Assembly (NCBI GenBank): GCA_014323825.1
Contig: JACONI010000084.1
Span: 1-46,260, forward strand
Source: Ekhidna sp.
GTDB lineage: Bacteria; Bacteroidota; Bacteroidia; Cytophagales; Cyclobacteriaceae
DNA: 46,260 bases
Direction of reading: 5' to 3'
Within the stretch, counting starts at the first letter, position 1, and each line of letters starts with the position of its first letter. Positions 14,660 through 25,044 of this stretch are shown piece by piece. A program made the position numbers and the translations under genes. A model generated the notes under the pieces. The model did no database searches. It worked only from the letters and a program-made list of their open reading frames with translations, and was not told where the DNA came from.

Positions 14660-16546
14660 TTACCAATCAGGTTTTATTGTTTCAGACTCAGGAAGACGTG
14701 TTGTGGCAGCTTTTGACGGAAGTTCAGTACCCGGTTTGAGGGAATGAATGGGAGTGATGAGCAATTCACTTAATTCCGCAGGTTTGAATAGAGAAGAAAT
14801 CTGTTTGCCTTTTGATGGCAGTCTTTGCGGTTTGACCTTTTGATATGGTTCCTCACTTTTCCTGAGTACCACCCTGTATGCTGTGGGGGACATGTCTTTT
14901 CCCAGTGTGTTGAAAGTGCCAGTCAACTGCGTAATTTCATGGGCTTCAAACCTGCCAATAAAGATTAGAAGCTGTGCATAAAAGTCAGCATTGTTATGTT
15001 TGGTAATATTTAGTGCAAGGAAGCCGCTGCCAAATATTCTTGCATTGCCTGTATATACGGAAGTTGTGGATTTCAAAAAAATGTTTCCTATCTCCATAAT
15101 ATTCAATACTTCTTTATTCACAAACCTGATGTCTTCGTCCCGATAGTACACCAGGTAGGTTCCTGACCAGGATCGGAGGTCTTCGTTATTTAAGTGCTCA
15201 CCAAATTGACTGTTTAATTTTTTTAACGTGCTAAATGAAGGAGCATACAAATCTTTTTTGCCCAGGAAAAAATCATACAGGAAACTGTCAGGTTTTGGTA
15301 CATTCTTAGCATAAAGCAATTTCGCTTGCCGGTCATCATCGGGAACCCCCACGTCCCTGATAAAACATATCCTTCCGCCATTAGGTTGATTTTTTGATGC
15401 TGTTCCTGTGTAAATCCCTGTTAGGTATTTGTCTTCCAGGAAATCAGAATCAAGTATCAGAATGATCTTGTAGTAGGACCTGCGTATGCCAAAGAAACCA
15501 TACAGGACACTCCCGTTGCCAAACAGTTTGAAATAGCCTGAATAAATCTTCCTGTCGGTAAATATCAAAGAAGCATGATTACTATTCTTCCTGATGGTCA
15601 TGTGTGCCTTTTTCAAATCACCATTTCTGGGGTCAATCAAATAACCCTCATATCGCCCTTCATATCTGAGAAGGTTAACTGCATCCTTACTTTCTTTGGA
15701 CAACTCAGATTTAGTTTGAGGGAGAATAGGGTCTACCCTGATTCGCTCATTGACAACTTCGTTCCCAATCGTAATATCAACATCTCTTGATAAGGCAGAG
15801 GCCTCCTGCTCTTTTTCCGAAGGATACCTCTCAAAGATTATCCGACCTCCTACCGGGCAATTATTTCGGTCAAAACCGGAATACACCCCCATGATGAAGG
15901 GCCTGTTCACAATGTGTTTATTGCCCATAAAAACAGAGATCATCACATTCCGATCCGTGTAGGCATCTTCTTTAGCAAAATAAAAGGTAGTCGTTCCTCT
16001 TAACTCGGCAACGATCCCCCTATAAACATATTGGGACGGCTCTTCTTCATTTTCCCAGTACACAAGTGTCCAGTCCACATTCTGGTAATTATTGTAGATA
16101 GTCAATTTAGTCTTGATAATTTCATAATCCTCTCCATAGTAATAACCCACATAATATTCGTCAGGCAGCTCGTTTTTCATACCTACTCCCGATAGCCTTT
16201 GCTGTGCCAGAAAATCCTCATCGTTTAGGTTGATATTGTTGAGAAATTCGAGGAGATTCTCATAGCCTAAAGCTTTGAAATAAACGTAGGTATATGGATT
16301 AGTAAATGTAATTTCCTTTTTGCCCTTGCAATAATCACGCTGTTTATTATATAGATACTTGCCATTGATGTGGATGCCGGTTTTTTCATGAATGTAGGTT
16401 TTGATGTTGGGGCTGGATTCGTCGTACAAGTCAAAGCCATAAAGCTGATAGTCCAGCAGCAGGTTAGTTTCTATACCGTACTCCTCGTAGAAACTTTCGA
16501 TAAGCTTTTTGTGCAATATTTCAAAAACCGTGGGCAGTAAATCCAT
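14660..16546 (-). CDS. Unknown protein with three beta-rich repeat units
   Basis: A 628-residue protein with no signal peptide or membrane segment that I can recognise. The N-terminal 120 residues look helical (FEILHKKLIESFYEEYGIE, then FKALGYENLLEFLNNI). Three related beta-rich units follow, starting at YYVGYYYGEDYE, at YEGRYEGYLIDPRNG and at WSGTYLVYYRDEDI. The first two end with a Gly-rich turn and a basic strand (GVYSGFDRNNCPVGGRIIFER; GIYTGTASKNQPNGGRICFIR) and the third with LTGTFNTLGKDMSPTAYRVVLRK. This pattern suggests lipocalin-like or barrel sensor domains. The C-terminus is low-complexity and Pro/Ser/Lys-rich. It is divergent from the TonB receptor gene. I do not recognise the family. 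Confidence 0.75.
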   Translation of the reverse strand: MDLLPTVFEILHKKLIESFYEEYGIETNLLLDYQLYGFDLYDESSPNIKTYIHEKTGIHINGKYLYNKQRDYCKGKKEITFTNPYTYVYFKALGYENLLEFLNNINLNDEDFLAQQRLSGVGMKNELPDEYYVGYYYGEDYEIIKTKLTIYNNYQNVDWTLVYWENEEEPSQYVYRGIVAELRGTTTFYFAKEDAYTDRNVMISVFMGNKHIVNRPFIMGVYSGFDRNNCPVGGRIIFERYPSEKEQEASALSRDVDITIGNEVVNERIRVDPILPQTKSELSKESKDAVNLLRYEGRYEGYLIDPRNGDLKKAHMTIRKNSNHASLIFTDRKIYSGYFKLFGNGSVLYGFFGIRRSYYKIILILDSDFLEDKYLTGIYTGTASKNQPNGGRICFIRDVGVPDDDRQAKLLYAKNVPKPDSFLYDFFLGKKDLYAPSFSTLKKLNSQFGEHLNNEDLRSWSGTYLVYYRDEDIRFVNKEVLNIMEIGNIFLKSTTSVYTGNARIFGSGFLALNITKHNNADFYAQLLIFIGRFEAHEITQLTGTFNTLGKDMSPTAYRVVLRKSEEPYQKVKPQRLPSKGKQISSLFKPAELSELLITPIHSLKPGTELPSKAATTRLPESETIKPDW

Positions 16547-16619
16547 ATACGTATTTAATTATTTAATGATAACATATAATCCTAAAATTCCTAATAATTA
16601 TTGGGGAAAAATAGTAATT

Positions 16620-16627
16620 CAAAAATA
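16620..16627 (-). promoter_or_regulatory. -7 box candidate for the 628-residue gene
   Basis: On the minus strand TATTTTTG fits TAnnTTTG and lies about 75 bases before the ATG at 16546. A short palindrome, GGAATAATTCC, lies nearby in the divergent intergenic region shared with the receptor gene. Confidence 0.3.
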
Positions 16628-16690
16628 ATAGGAATAATTCCGTATGTGGAATCCCTCTCCTTTATTAGCAAAATGTTTATGGTTTAATAA

Positions 16691-19180
16691 ATGAACAAAA
16701 TGAAAATAATTATAAACTTAATGAGTTTTCTGTGTCTTCTCATGCTGGGCATTAGTCCGGTAATGTCTCAGACAAAAACACTAAAAGGAAGAATACTTGA
16801 TGATAACAGGGAGCCGCTGATTGGGGTCAATGTGATCATTAAGGGGGATACAAAAGGTACTGTCAGTGATTACAACGGAAGGTTTGAAATTGAGGTACCC
16901 TCGGAGACAAACATATTGGTTTTCAGTTATACGGGTTTTGAGACTCAAGAAATTCCTATTGACGGTCAATTGACCCTCAACGTGTACATGAAAGAGTCCA
17001 GCTTGGCTCTGAGTGAGGTGACTGTTACCGGATTTTCAGGTATAAAAGCAAGATCCAGGAGGAGGCTGGAATCCATACAGGAAATACCTGAGGCTGTTAT
17101 CGCTTTTGATGATGAACAGATAGAAATGACAGGAGTGGACGATATAGGGAGTTTCCTTACACAGGTACCGGGAATATCTTACGGGGAGTCACAAGACCCG
17201 GGGACAGTCCTTATCAATGTGCGGGGCATTCCGCAGATACGGTACGGACACTCGCCCATTGCATTGGTGGTTGACGGTGTGTATCTGGCGGATGCCAACC
17301 TCAACGTCCAGTCTTTGTTTGATATAGAGCAGATTGAAGTGGTAAAAGGTTCGCAAGGCATTTTCTACGGGAAAAATGCCATTGGCGGTGCCGTCAATAT
17401 TACGACCAAGGCCATCACTAATGATTTTAAAGGCAATGTTAAAGTAGGGCAAGGCAACGGGAACTCTTCGGTTGGCAATTTTGCCATTTCGGGGCCCCTT
17501 AAAAAAGACAAAATTTATTTCAGGCTTGCAGGCAATTATTTCAATACAGACGGCCTCATTGAAAATACTTTTCTGAACGAATTTACAGATTTCAAGACCG
17601 AACAAGGAGTCAGAGGTACATTAAAATTTGAATTAAACGAATCAACAGATTTAACGCTGACCGGCCAGCGAAGTTATTCGAGGGGAGGAGCCATCACCTT
17701 TATAAGCAGCAATCACAACGATGATTTTACAGGTATTTTCGAAACCCCCCTTCAGCCTGATATTGACGGGGACATAAATTCCCCTAACAATTATTCGGGA
17801 AGCCCGCGAGCGGACTACCTCGGATCGGGAACCATTGATACCTATTTTGCCAGTATCAATTTTGAAAAAAATTTCAGGAGTTTCAGGCTTAGCTCCGTGA
17901 CCTCTTTCACTGATGTTGACCTTTTTTATGACGGAGATTACTTTTCCTACGGACCTGTGCCCGACGGTGCCCAGAACATGATCAGGGGATCCGAAACATT
18001 TAATCAGGAATTTCGACTGGTATCCATTTCAAACAGCAAATTACAATGGAACACCGGTGTCTTTTTCCAACATATCAATAGCCCCTGGATAACCAATCAG
18101 GTAAATAACAACCTTAGTGATCCTTTGGTCTCGGAAGATTTTGAATACAAAAATACTACTGAAGTAGCCCTGACAGATGATGAAAATAAGCTGACATCGT
18201 TCGCTCCATTTGCTTTTCTTGAATACAGCATTACCAACGAGTTGAAAGTTTCCGCAGGGGCAAGAAATGAATTCGAGCAAATAGAAAACACGACAAAACT
18301 TGCCGGCTCATCCAACAGCAGATCCTACAGCGTTTTCCAACCCAAAGTTTCGGCTTCATACAACGTTACAAAAAAGGTGATGATCTATGGAAGCTATAGC
18401 GGGGGTTTCAGAAGCGGAGGTTACAATGCAGCAGCTATAGAAAGTGGAGATAACGGTGGCGGGATTGAAAAAGAGATTCGGCATGAGACATCAGAAAGTA
18501 TTGAAGCGGGTCTGAAGAGCAGTTTTGTCAGTGATCGAGTCATCTTCAATTTTGCTTGGTTCAATACCATTTATAATGACCAGCAGGCTTACCGGTTCGG
18601 ATACGGAAATGTTGATGGCGATCCGTCAACAGGAGATGATTTTGGAAATGAGTCGTTCTTGGGCACAGTGAACCTCAAAGAAACAAAACTGACAGGCTTT
18701 GAGATTGATGTGAAGTTGAGGCCCTTTAAGTTCCTGGATATCATTGGAGGATACTCAGCCATTGACTCGGAAATTACCGAAGCAGGTGTGATAGGAGGCT
18801 TTGACGAAAAGGCTAATAATGGAAACAAAACACCCTTCACACTTGAGAGCAGTTGGAATATTGGCCTGCTTTCCAGAATCCCTGTTAGCAATAATGCAAA
18901 GATTCGCGCTAACCTGAATTTTGAAAATAAAGGAAAAAAATACTGGTTTGCAGAGAATTACCTGCTTCCCCAGGAAAATGTTTTCCAGGACCCGTACACG
19001 CTCATTCATGCCCGGCTTATGGTGGACTTTAAGAACATGACTTTTGGCGTATGGGGAAGGAATCTGGCTGATACCAAGTATAATATTGAATGGTGGCCGC
19101 TTAGTGGTTTTGGCCTTGGAGACATTCGTGTGCCTAACCAGCCGCGAACATACGGTTTTGATATTGCCTACCGATTTTAA
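16691..19180 (+). CDS. TonB-dependent receptor
   Basis: An outer-membrane active transporter of 829 residues. A signal peptide (about 1-26, ending PVMSQ) is followed by a carboxypeptidase-regulatory-like domain (LKGRILDDNREPLIGVNV to about 110). The plug domain (about 130-240) contains QVPGISYG, VLINVRGI and IEVVKGSQGIFYGKNAIGG. A 22-strand-type barrel follows, ending in YGFDIAYRF with the terminal aromatic residue. There is no SusD partner, so it resembles siderophore or small-molecule receptors rather than glycan SusC. It lies 85 bp upstream of the racemase gene on the same strand, suggesting it imports the substrate of the downstream catabolic genes; this is inference. Confidence 0.93.
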   Translation: MNKMKIIINLMSFLCLLMLGISPVMSQTKTLKGRILDDNREPLIGVNVIIKGDTKGTVSDYNGRFEIEVPSETNILVFSYTGFETQEIPIDGQLTLNVYMKESSLALSEVTVTGFSGIKARSRRRLESIQEIPEAVIAFDDEQIEMTGVDDIGSFLTQVPGISYGESQDPGTVLINVRGIPQIRYGHSPIALVVDGVYLADANLNVQSLFDIEQIEVVKGSQGIFYGKNAIGGAVNITTKAITNDFKGNVKVGQGNGNSSVGNFAISGPLKKDKIYFRLAGNYFNTDGLIENTFLNEFTDFKTEQGVRGTLKFELNESTDLTLTGQRSYSRGGAITFISSNHNDDFTGIFETPLQPDIDGDINSPNNYSGSPRADYLGSGTIDTYFASINFEKNFRSFRLSSVTSFTDVDLFYDGDYFSYGPVPDGAQNMIRGSETFNQEFRLVSISNSKLQWNTGVFFQHINSPWITNQVNNNLSDPLVSEDFEYKNTTEVALTDDENKLTSFAPFAFLEYSITNELKVSAGARNEFEQIENTTKLAGSSNSRSYSVFQPKVSASYNVTKKVMIYGSYSGGFRSGGYNAAAIESGDNGGGIEKEIRHETSESIEAGLKSSFVSDRVIFNFAWFNTIYNDQQAYRFGYGNVDGDPSTGDDFGNESFLGTVNLKETKLTGFEIDVKLRPFKFLDIIGGYSAIDSEITEAGVIGGFDEKANNGNKTPFTLESSWNIGLLSRIPVSNNAKIRANLNFENKGKKYWFAENYLLPQENVFQDPYTLIHARLMVDFKNMTFGVWGRNLADTKYNIEWWPLSGFGLGDIRVPNQPRTYGFDIAYRF

Positions 19181-19265
19181 AGATAATTATTAAACAATCA
19201 GATTTTGTATGTTTTAATGACTATAAATAACAAGTAATGATTTTTAACTCAAATAATTTTCACTT

Positions 19266-20123
19266 ATGAATGAACCAATTGATCCGGGAATTAGAGTAAT
19301 GTATTGTAATCCGATAGGTACATCTGCTTACGACCAAGTCTTTGCAGACATGGCTAAGTTATACAAATATCCGTTCACGGAGGTAGTTGTTACCTCACTC
19401 AATCCGGCAACTGTCCCTCCAAAAATGGACAACCTGGAATATCGAACTTATGAGGCTTTTATTATAAGAGATACAGTAGAAGCAGCAAGATACTGTGCCA
19501 AAAATAACTATGATTCGATGGTTATTGGCTGTTTTTATGATCCTGCTTTACAGGAATCGCGCGAAATATCGGGACTCTCAGTGATAACTGCTCCGTGTCA
19601 GGCATCATTGCAGATTGCAGCAAATTTAGGAAACAGGTTTTCCATTATCATAGGAGAGGATAAATGGGAAGATCAGATGAGGGAAACTGTGTATCAATAT
19701 GGTTACAAGGACTACCTGGCATCTTTCCAGTCAGTAGGTCTGAGGGTCGTGGACTTCCATAAAGATCCGGAGTTAACCAAAGAAAGACTGGTTGAAGCAG
19801 CAATGGAAGCAATCACGGAACATGGTGCTGAAGTGATCATACTTGGTTGCACACTCGAAGTCGGGTTTTATGCCGACTTGCAGGAAATTATTCGGGAGAG
19901 AGGGGGAGGAGATTTAAGGCACGAGGGGCTGATTGTTCCGGTAATAGATGCTTCAATAGCAGGGCTGAAAGCAGCCGAAAATGCAGCAATACAGACCAAA
20001 TATGGATGGGTCACGAGCAGGGCATACGGTATGGAAGCTCCTCCTGAAAGCGAATTAAAGGCGTTTGATATCCTACAGGACAATTACAAATTTGGGAACT
20101 CTATCGTGGTTCCTGCTGAATAA
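19266..20123 (+). CDS. Aspartate/glutamate/hydantoin racemase family protein
   Basis: A 285-residue cofactor-independent racemase of the Asp/Glu/hydantoin racemase superfamily. The two catalytic cysteines expected of the family are Cys89 (VIGCFYDPAL) and Cys195 (IILGCTLEVG), placed symmetrically in the two lobes. A middle segment, APCQASLQIAANLG, is also typical of hydantoin racemases. Followed by HyuA and HyuB homologues, the most likely role is to interconvert D and L forms of a 5-substituted hydantoin or similar ring so that both can be hydrolysed. Exact substrate is unknown; other members act on Asp, Glu or allantoin. Confidence 0.85.
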   Translation: MNEPIDPGIRVMYCNPIGTSAYDQVFADMAKLYKYPFTEVVVTSLNPATVPPKMDNLEYRTYEAFIIRDTVEAARYCAKNNYDSMVIGCFYDPALQESREISGLSVITAPCQASLQIAANLGNRFSIIIGEDKWEDQMRETVYQYGYKDYLASFQSVGLRVVDFHKDPELTKERLVEAAMEAITEHGAEVIILGCTLEVGFYADLQEIIRERGGGDLRHEGLIVPVIDASIAGLKAAENAAIQTKYGWVTSRAYGMEAPPESELKAFDILQDNYKFGNSIVVPAE

Positions 20124-20144
20124 TTGCGGGTTGTAACCAAATTA

Positions 20145-21080
20145 ATGAAAAAAGTAATGAGGCGACAGTTATTAGCATTAATGATTTTGATTCTCCTCCT
20201 GTCAATTGGAGTCTGCCAACAAATAGGAAAAGACACAGTAAAAGTCTTTTATTTGGGAGGTCAGTCAAACATGGATGGATACGGATACAATTCTGATTTA
20301 CCTGAATCTTTAAAAACAGAGTTTCAAAATGTGTGGATATATCACGGGAACCCCGCCCCGGATGAAGACAAAAATGGAGGCTTGGGAAGATGGAATATTT
20401 TAAGTCCCGGGCATGGAGTAGGCTTTTCTTCAGATGGTATTAATGACAATCTTTCTAATCGATTTGGAGTCGAATTATCATTTGCAAAAAAGTTGCAGGA
20501 GTTATATCCAAATGAGAAAATTGCAATAATAAAGTATTCACGGGGCGGCACTTCAATTGACAGCCTTGCTGCCGGTGAATTTGGCTCATGGGAAGCAGAC
20601 TATAAAGGTTCAAATGGTGTCAACCAATACGATCATTTTTTAGCTTCACTTGAAAGAGCATTAAATACCAATGATATGGATGGTGACGGAAAAGAAGACT
20701 ATTTTATCCCCATTGGAATTATATGGATGCAAGGAGAGCAGGATGCAGCTTATACAGAAGAAATTGCCAACCGTTATTACTTCAATTTAAAAAGATTAAT
20801 GGATTTGATAAGGGCTAGTTTACGCGTTGATGATATACCTGTTGTAATAGGCAAAATCTCAGATTCAGGGAATGATGAAGATGGAAAAGTCTGGGAACAT
20901 AGCGAATTGATACAACATGCACAGGAGAAATATGCAAAAACTGACAAGAATGCTGCTATTGTAAGAAGTACAAGATATTACAGTTACTCTGACCCTTGGC
21001 ATTACGATAGTGATGGATATATTGATTTGGGAGAAAAATTTGCCGAAGCGGTTTATCTCTTAAATTCTGTTGTAAAGTAA
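20145..21080 (+). CDS. Secreted SASA-family (sialate O-acetylesterase-like) SGNH esterase
   Basis: A 311-residue protein with an N-terminal signal peptide (RRQLLALMILILLLSIGVC). The SGNH/SASA fold is indicated by YLGGQSNMDGYG (nucleophile Ser41), YSRGGTSID, WMQGEQDA and SDPWHYDSDGY, the last giving the Asp-His pair. Relatives remove acetyl groups from carbohydrates in the periplasm or outside. ATG 20145 is preferred over the upstream TTG at 20124 because it places the signal peptide correctly. It lies 21 bp after the racemase gene, an unexpected partner for hydantoin metabolism; it may deacylate a conjugated substrate. Confidence 0.82.
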   Translation: MKKVMRRQLLALMILILLLSIGVCQQIGKDTVKVFYLGGQSNMDGYGYNSDLPESLKTEFQNVWIYHGNPAPDEDKNGGLGRWNILSPGHGVGFSSDGINDNLSNRFGVELSFAKKLQELYPNEKIAIIKYSRGGTSIDSLAAGEFGSWEADYKGSNGVNQYDHFLASLERALNTNDMDGDGKEDYFIPIGIIWMQGEQDAAYTEEIANRYYFNLKRLMDLIRASLRVDDIPVVIGKISDSGNDEDGKVWEHSELIQHAQEKYAKTDKNAAIVRSTRYYSYSDPWHYDSDGYIDLGEKFAEAVYLLNSVVK

Positions 21081-21282
21081 ACATACACTCTGATGGGAAA
21101 AGTGAACAGATTACAACAATGTGTATACAAAATAGGTGAGACAGCAGTTTGCCTATATTCAACGTTTCTGATAATTTTTTTATAAACATTTAACTGATTT
21201 ATAGACATTCCGATACATGTGCAGAAAAGCAAATTTTAACCATTAATATCGAAAGAGTAAAACCATAAAACAAAGTTCATTG

Positions 21283-23358
21283 ATGAGTAGAAACATAAGG
21301 GTAGCCACTGATATAGGAGGGACCTTTACCGACTTGGTCTGTATAGATTTGGATGAGAAAAATCCCTCCAAAAAAATAAAAGTATCTAAATCAGACACTA
21401 CCCCTTCTAACTTTGAACAAGGCATTATGAACACCTTGCTCAAATCAAATATCGTACTTGAGGAGGTGAATTTTTTTGCTCACGGTACCACAGTTGTTAT
21501 AAACGCACTAACGGAAAAGAAGGGATCAAAAACTGCCCTTATCACCACTAAAGGATTCAGGGACGTGCTGGAAATTGCCCGATGTAACCGGCCGGATCTT
21601 TTTAATTTTAATTTTGAAAAACAACCACCCTTCGTCCCCAGACACCTTCGATTTGAAATTGAAGAGAGGATAACCTATAAAGGGGATATATTGACGGGGA
21701 TTGACTGCTCCTCGCTAGGTCAGACCATCGACTATTGCAAAAAAGAAGGAGTGGAAGCAATCGCTATTTGCCTTTTGCATGCCTACAAAAATCCCGACCA
21801 CGAAAAAATACTTACAGAAGAAGTGAAAAAATTATTCCCTGAAGTTGAAATCATAGCCTCTCATCAGGTCACCCGTGAGTGGAGGGAATATGAACGCACC
21901 AGTTCTACCGTATTGTCCGGCTATGTTTTACCCATAGCCAAGAAATATTTGAATAACCTTGACGGTAAGTTAAAGGAAAAGGGCCTTTTGGATCCCCCCT
22001 ATATCATGCAGTCAAACGGTGGGATTACCTCTATGAATGATGTGCTGATAAATCCCATTACAATGGTCGAATCAGGGCCCTCCAGCGGAGTATTTGGGGC
22101 ACTGGCTCTCGGAAAAGTGATTGGAAAGAAGAACCTGATAGTCCTGGACATTGGAGGAACCACAGCAAAATGTGCTCTTATAGAAAACGGGCAGGTTCAA
22201 ATCACCACCAATTACAAAATTCAGCACTCAAGAACAAAGGCCGGTTACCCTATTCAGACTCCCGTTATTGATATCGTTGAGATTGGCAATGGAGGGGGAA
22301 GCATTGCCTGGAAAGACATTGGTGGAAAGATGCACGTAGGTCCACAGAGCGCAGGGGCAGTTCCCGGGCCGGCAGCATACGGAAAAGGAGGGAAACACTT
22401 CACGACCACAGATGCCAATATCGTCACCGGACGAATTCATCCGGACTACTTTTTGGGAGGAGCCATGCCCCCCGATTATGCGCACATCAATGAGGCAGCA
22501 GCTCTTTTATGTAATGAAATGAAAATTTCCATAGGAGAACTGGCAAGGGGTGTTATACGTATTGCCAACTCCAACATGATCAATGCCTTGAAGTTGATTT
22601 CGGTCAACAAAGGATACGATCCCAGAGATTTCACCCTGGTTGTTATTGGAGGGGGTGGGGCCATGCATGGAGCCGATCTGGCCCATGAATTGCAAATTTC
22701 AGAGTTACTGGTACCTCCCCATGCAGGTGTCTTCTCTGCACTTGGTATGCTTATGTCCGATATCAGGCGGGACTATATCCGTACCTCTGTATTGACCCTG
22801 AAAGAAGAAAACAAGGAACGGATCCAAAAAACTTTTACTGAGATAGAAAGTCAGGCTTTGAGTAATTATGAACAGGAGGGGTATCCCGGGAAAGAGGTCA
22901 TATTTACTCACTATGCAGACCTTAGATATGCGGGTCAGGAGCATTATGTCAAAGTATTGCTTTCCGACTTCTCAGATGAAACCCCTCTGGAGCAAATCAA
23001 ACAATATTTTCATAAAGAACATAAAAGGAACTATTCTTTTGAACTGGACGCACCCGTTGAACTGGTCAACTTTCATCTTGTAGCAAAAATAACAGTGGAA
23101 AAGCCCGAATTCCCTCAACTGGAAGTTACAGGGAAAAAACAAGTGAAAGATGCGGAATTTGATGTGAGAGAGGTTGATTTTGATGAATTAGGGAAACATA
23201 AAACACCTTTTTATCATAGAGATTTGCTTGCACCACACATGACGATAGACGGGCCAGCCATCATAGCGGAAGAGGCCACAACAACGGTTGTTAGTCCTTT
23301 ATTTAAAGTAAAAGTGGACTCGTATGGAAATCTGATTTTAACCAAGAAAAAGGCATAA
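21283..23358 (+). CDS. hyuA: Hydantoinase/oxoprolinase subunit A
   Basis: A 691-residue ATP-dependent ring-opening subunit of the HyuA/oxoprolinase family. The N-terminal ATDIGGTFTDLV and the internal VLDIGGTTAKCALI are phosphate-binding segments of the actin-like ATPase fold; VVIGGGGAMHGADLA and the C-terminal beta-rich part also fit. With HyuB it hydrolyses 5-oxoproline, hydantoin or N-methylhydantoin using ATP. The ATG at 21283 is used rather than the TTG one codon earlier. HyuB starts immediately after its stop, so they are coupled. A 202-bp gap separates it from the esterase gene; I see no promoter in it. Confidence 0.94.
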   Translation: MSRNIRVATDIGGTFTDLVCIDLDEKNPSKKIKVSKSDTTPSNFEQGIMNTLLKSNIVLEEVNFFAHGTTVVINALTEKKGSKTALITTKGFRDVLEIARCNRPDLFNFNFEKQPPFVPRHLRFEIEERITYKGDILTGIDCSSLGQTIDYCKKEGVEAIAICLLHAYKNPDHEKILTEEVKKLFPEVEIIASHQVTREWREYERTSSTVLSGYVLPIAKKYLNNLDGKLKEKGLLDPPYIMQSNGGITSMNDVLINPITMVESGPSSGVFGALALGKVIGKKNLIVLDIGGTTAKCALIENGQVQITTNYKIQHSRTKAGYPIQTPVIDIVEIGNGGGSIAWKDIGGKMHVGPQSAGAVPGPAAYGKGGKHFTTTDANIVTGRIHPDYFLGGAMPPDYAHINEAAALLCNEMKISIGELARGVIRIANSNMINALKLISVNKGYDPRDFTLVVIGGGGAMHGADLAHELQISELLVPPHAGVFSALGMLMSDIRRDYIRTSVLTLKEENKERIQKTFTEIESQALSNYEQEGYPGKEVIFTHYADLRYAGQEHYVKVLLSDFSDETPLEQIKQYFHKEHKRNYSFELDAPVELVNFHLVAKITVEKPEFPQLEVTGKKQVKDAEFDVREVDFDELGKHKTPFYHRDLLAPHMTIDGPAIIAEEATTTVVSPLFKVKVDSYGNLILTKKKA

Positions 23359-25023
23359 ATGGAAAGGTTTACTTTAGAAGTGATACAGGATGCACTCGTA
23401 GCTGCGGGAGACGAGATGTTCAAAACGCTGGAAAGAACCAGCATGAGTCCCATTATATATGAATCGCTTGACTATGCCGTGGGAATAACGGATGAAAAGG
23501 GGGAATTGCTGGCACAGGGAAATGGGGTAACCGCATTTTTGGCCGCATTGGATTCTGTGGTACGATCCACTTTGGAAAAGTATGGCAAAAACAATCCTTT
23601 GAAAGAAGGAGACGTAGTAATAGCCAATACTCCCTATGCAGGAGGAGGCACACACCTCTCTGATGTATCTATCATATACCCTGTGTTTTTTGACAGTCAT
23701 ATAGTAGCTTTTACAGTCAACAAAGCACACTGGACGGAATTAGGCGGGACTTACCCAGGGTCCGTTTCAACAGTAGCCACCGAGATATTTCAGGAAGGTC
23801 TGCACTTCCCGTTTATCAAGCTGAAGTCCGGAGGAGTTATCAACGAAGCGATTCTGGATATTATCAAGGGGAACGTCCGACTTCCGGAGAGTACGTTAGG
23901 CGACCTTTTTGCCGGCGTGGCAGCCGCAGAAGTGGGAGCAAAAAGGGTACTTTCCATTATAGATAAATACGGACTTTCTACTTATAAAAAAGCAAAAGAA
24001 GATTTTTTACATTATGGCGAAAAGATGTGCCTGGAAGCCCTGAGATCTATCCCCAGCGGAGTTTATGAGGGAGAATCAGCTATTGAGGACAATGGATTTG
24101 GCGAAGGGCCCTTCCCTTTAAAAGCAAAGGTCACTGTCACAAACTCGGAGTTTATTGTTGATTTCAATGGCTCACATCCGCAGGTAAGGGGTGCGACTAA
24201 CTTATCATTTAGCGGACTGGTCACCGGGTGTAGGAGTTTGTTCAAAGCCATTACCACTCCGGGAATGAATGCTAACGGAGGTGCATTCAGACCGATGAGG
24301 GTTATCTGTGATCCCGGAACAATTGTCAGTGCAGAAAACCCCACAGCAGTCTCGGTTTATTATGAAGTACTGATATCTTCCATTGACCTGATATGGAAAA
24401 TCCTGGCACCACTTATCCCTGATAAACTTCCGGCGGGCCACCTAAGATCCGTTTGCGCCACATTTATCTCCGGTATCCATCCGGAAACGAATCAGTTCTA
24501 CATTCAGGCTGAACCGCTTGCAGGGGGATGGGGGGCCTCATCGGTACATGACGGGAACCGGGGACAATTATCATGTGGAAGTGGAGAATCGTATAATATT
24601 CCCATTGAAATACGTGAAATGCGTTACGGCATTCAGGTAGAGCAATATGCTTTTCATAATGAAGGAGGTGGATACGGAGAATTTCAGGGTGGAAACGGGC
24701 AGTATCTGGATTTTAAAATCGTATCCGACGGTGCACACATTACAGCGGCTTTTTTAGGTGCTCAAACCAAAACATGGGGAATGAAAGAGGGGCATGACGG
24801 GTCATTTAACTATTTTAAGATCATCCGGAAAGACGGCAAAGAAGAACGTCATAGCCTGGCAACAAATATATACCTTGAGAAAGGAGATATTGTCCGGTGC
24901 GTCACAGCTACAGGTGGCGGATACGGGAGCCCATTGAAAAGACCGAATTCTAAAATTGAACTGGATATAAAAAATGGTTATATCACCTCGGATCAAGCTA
25001 GGGAATTTTATGATTACAGTTAA
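23359..25023 (+). CDS. hyuB: Hydantoinase/oxoprolinase subunit B
   Basis: A 554-residue HyuB family subunit that pairs with HyuA in ATP-dependent hydrolysis of cyclic amides. Characteristic stretches are RTSMSPIIYESLDYA, ANTPYAGGGTHLSDV, NKAHWTELGG, EGLHFPFIKL and the Gly-rich C-terminus TGGGYGSPLKRP. Length fits the family. The ATG directly follows the HyuA TAA. Substrate is uncertain among 5-oxoproline, hydantoins and creatinine-derived N-methylhydantoin; the racemase upstream favours a hydantoin-like ring. Confidence 0.94.
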   Translation: MERFTLEVIQDALVAAGDEMFKTLERTSMSPIIYESLDYAVGITDEKGELLAQGNGVTAFLAALDSVVRSTLEKYGKNNPLKEGDVVIANTPYAGGGTHLSDVSIIYPVFFDSHIVAFTVNKAHWTELGGTYPGSVSTVATEIFQEGLHFPFIKLKSGGVINEAILDIIKGNVRLPESTLGDLFAGVAAAEVGAKRVLSIIDKYGLSTYKKAKEDFLHYGEKMCLEALRSIPSGVYEGESAIEDNGFGEGPFPLKAKVTVTNSEFIVDFNGSHPQVRGATNLSFSGLVTGCRSLFKAITTPGMNANGGAFRPMRVICDPGTIVSAENPTAVSVYYEVLISSIDLIWKILAPLIPDKLPAGHLRSVCATFISGIHPETNQFYIQAEPLAGGWGASSVHDGNRGQLSCGSGESYNIPIEIREMRYGIQVEQYAFHNEGGGYGEFQGGNGQYLDFKIVSDGAHITAAFLGAQTKTWGMKEGHDGSFNYFKIIRKDGKEERHSLATNIYLEKGDIVRCVTATGGGYGSPLKRPNSKIELDIKNGYITSDQAREFYDYS

Positions 25024-25044
25024 ATACATAATGTGATTTTTGAT

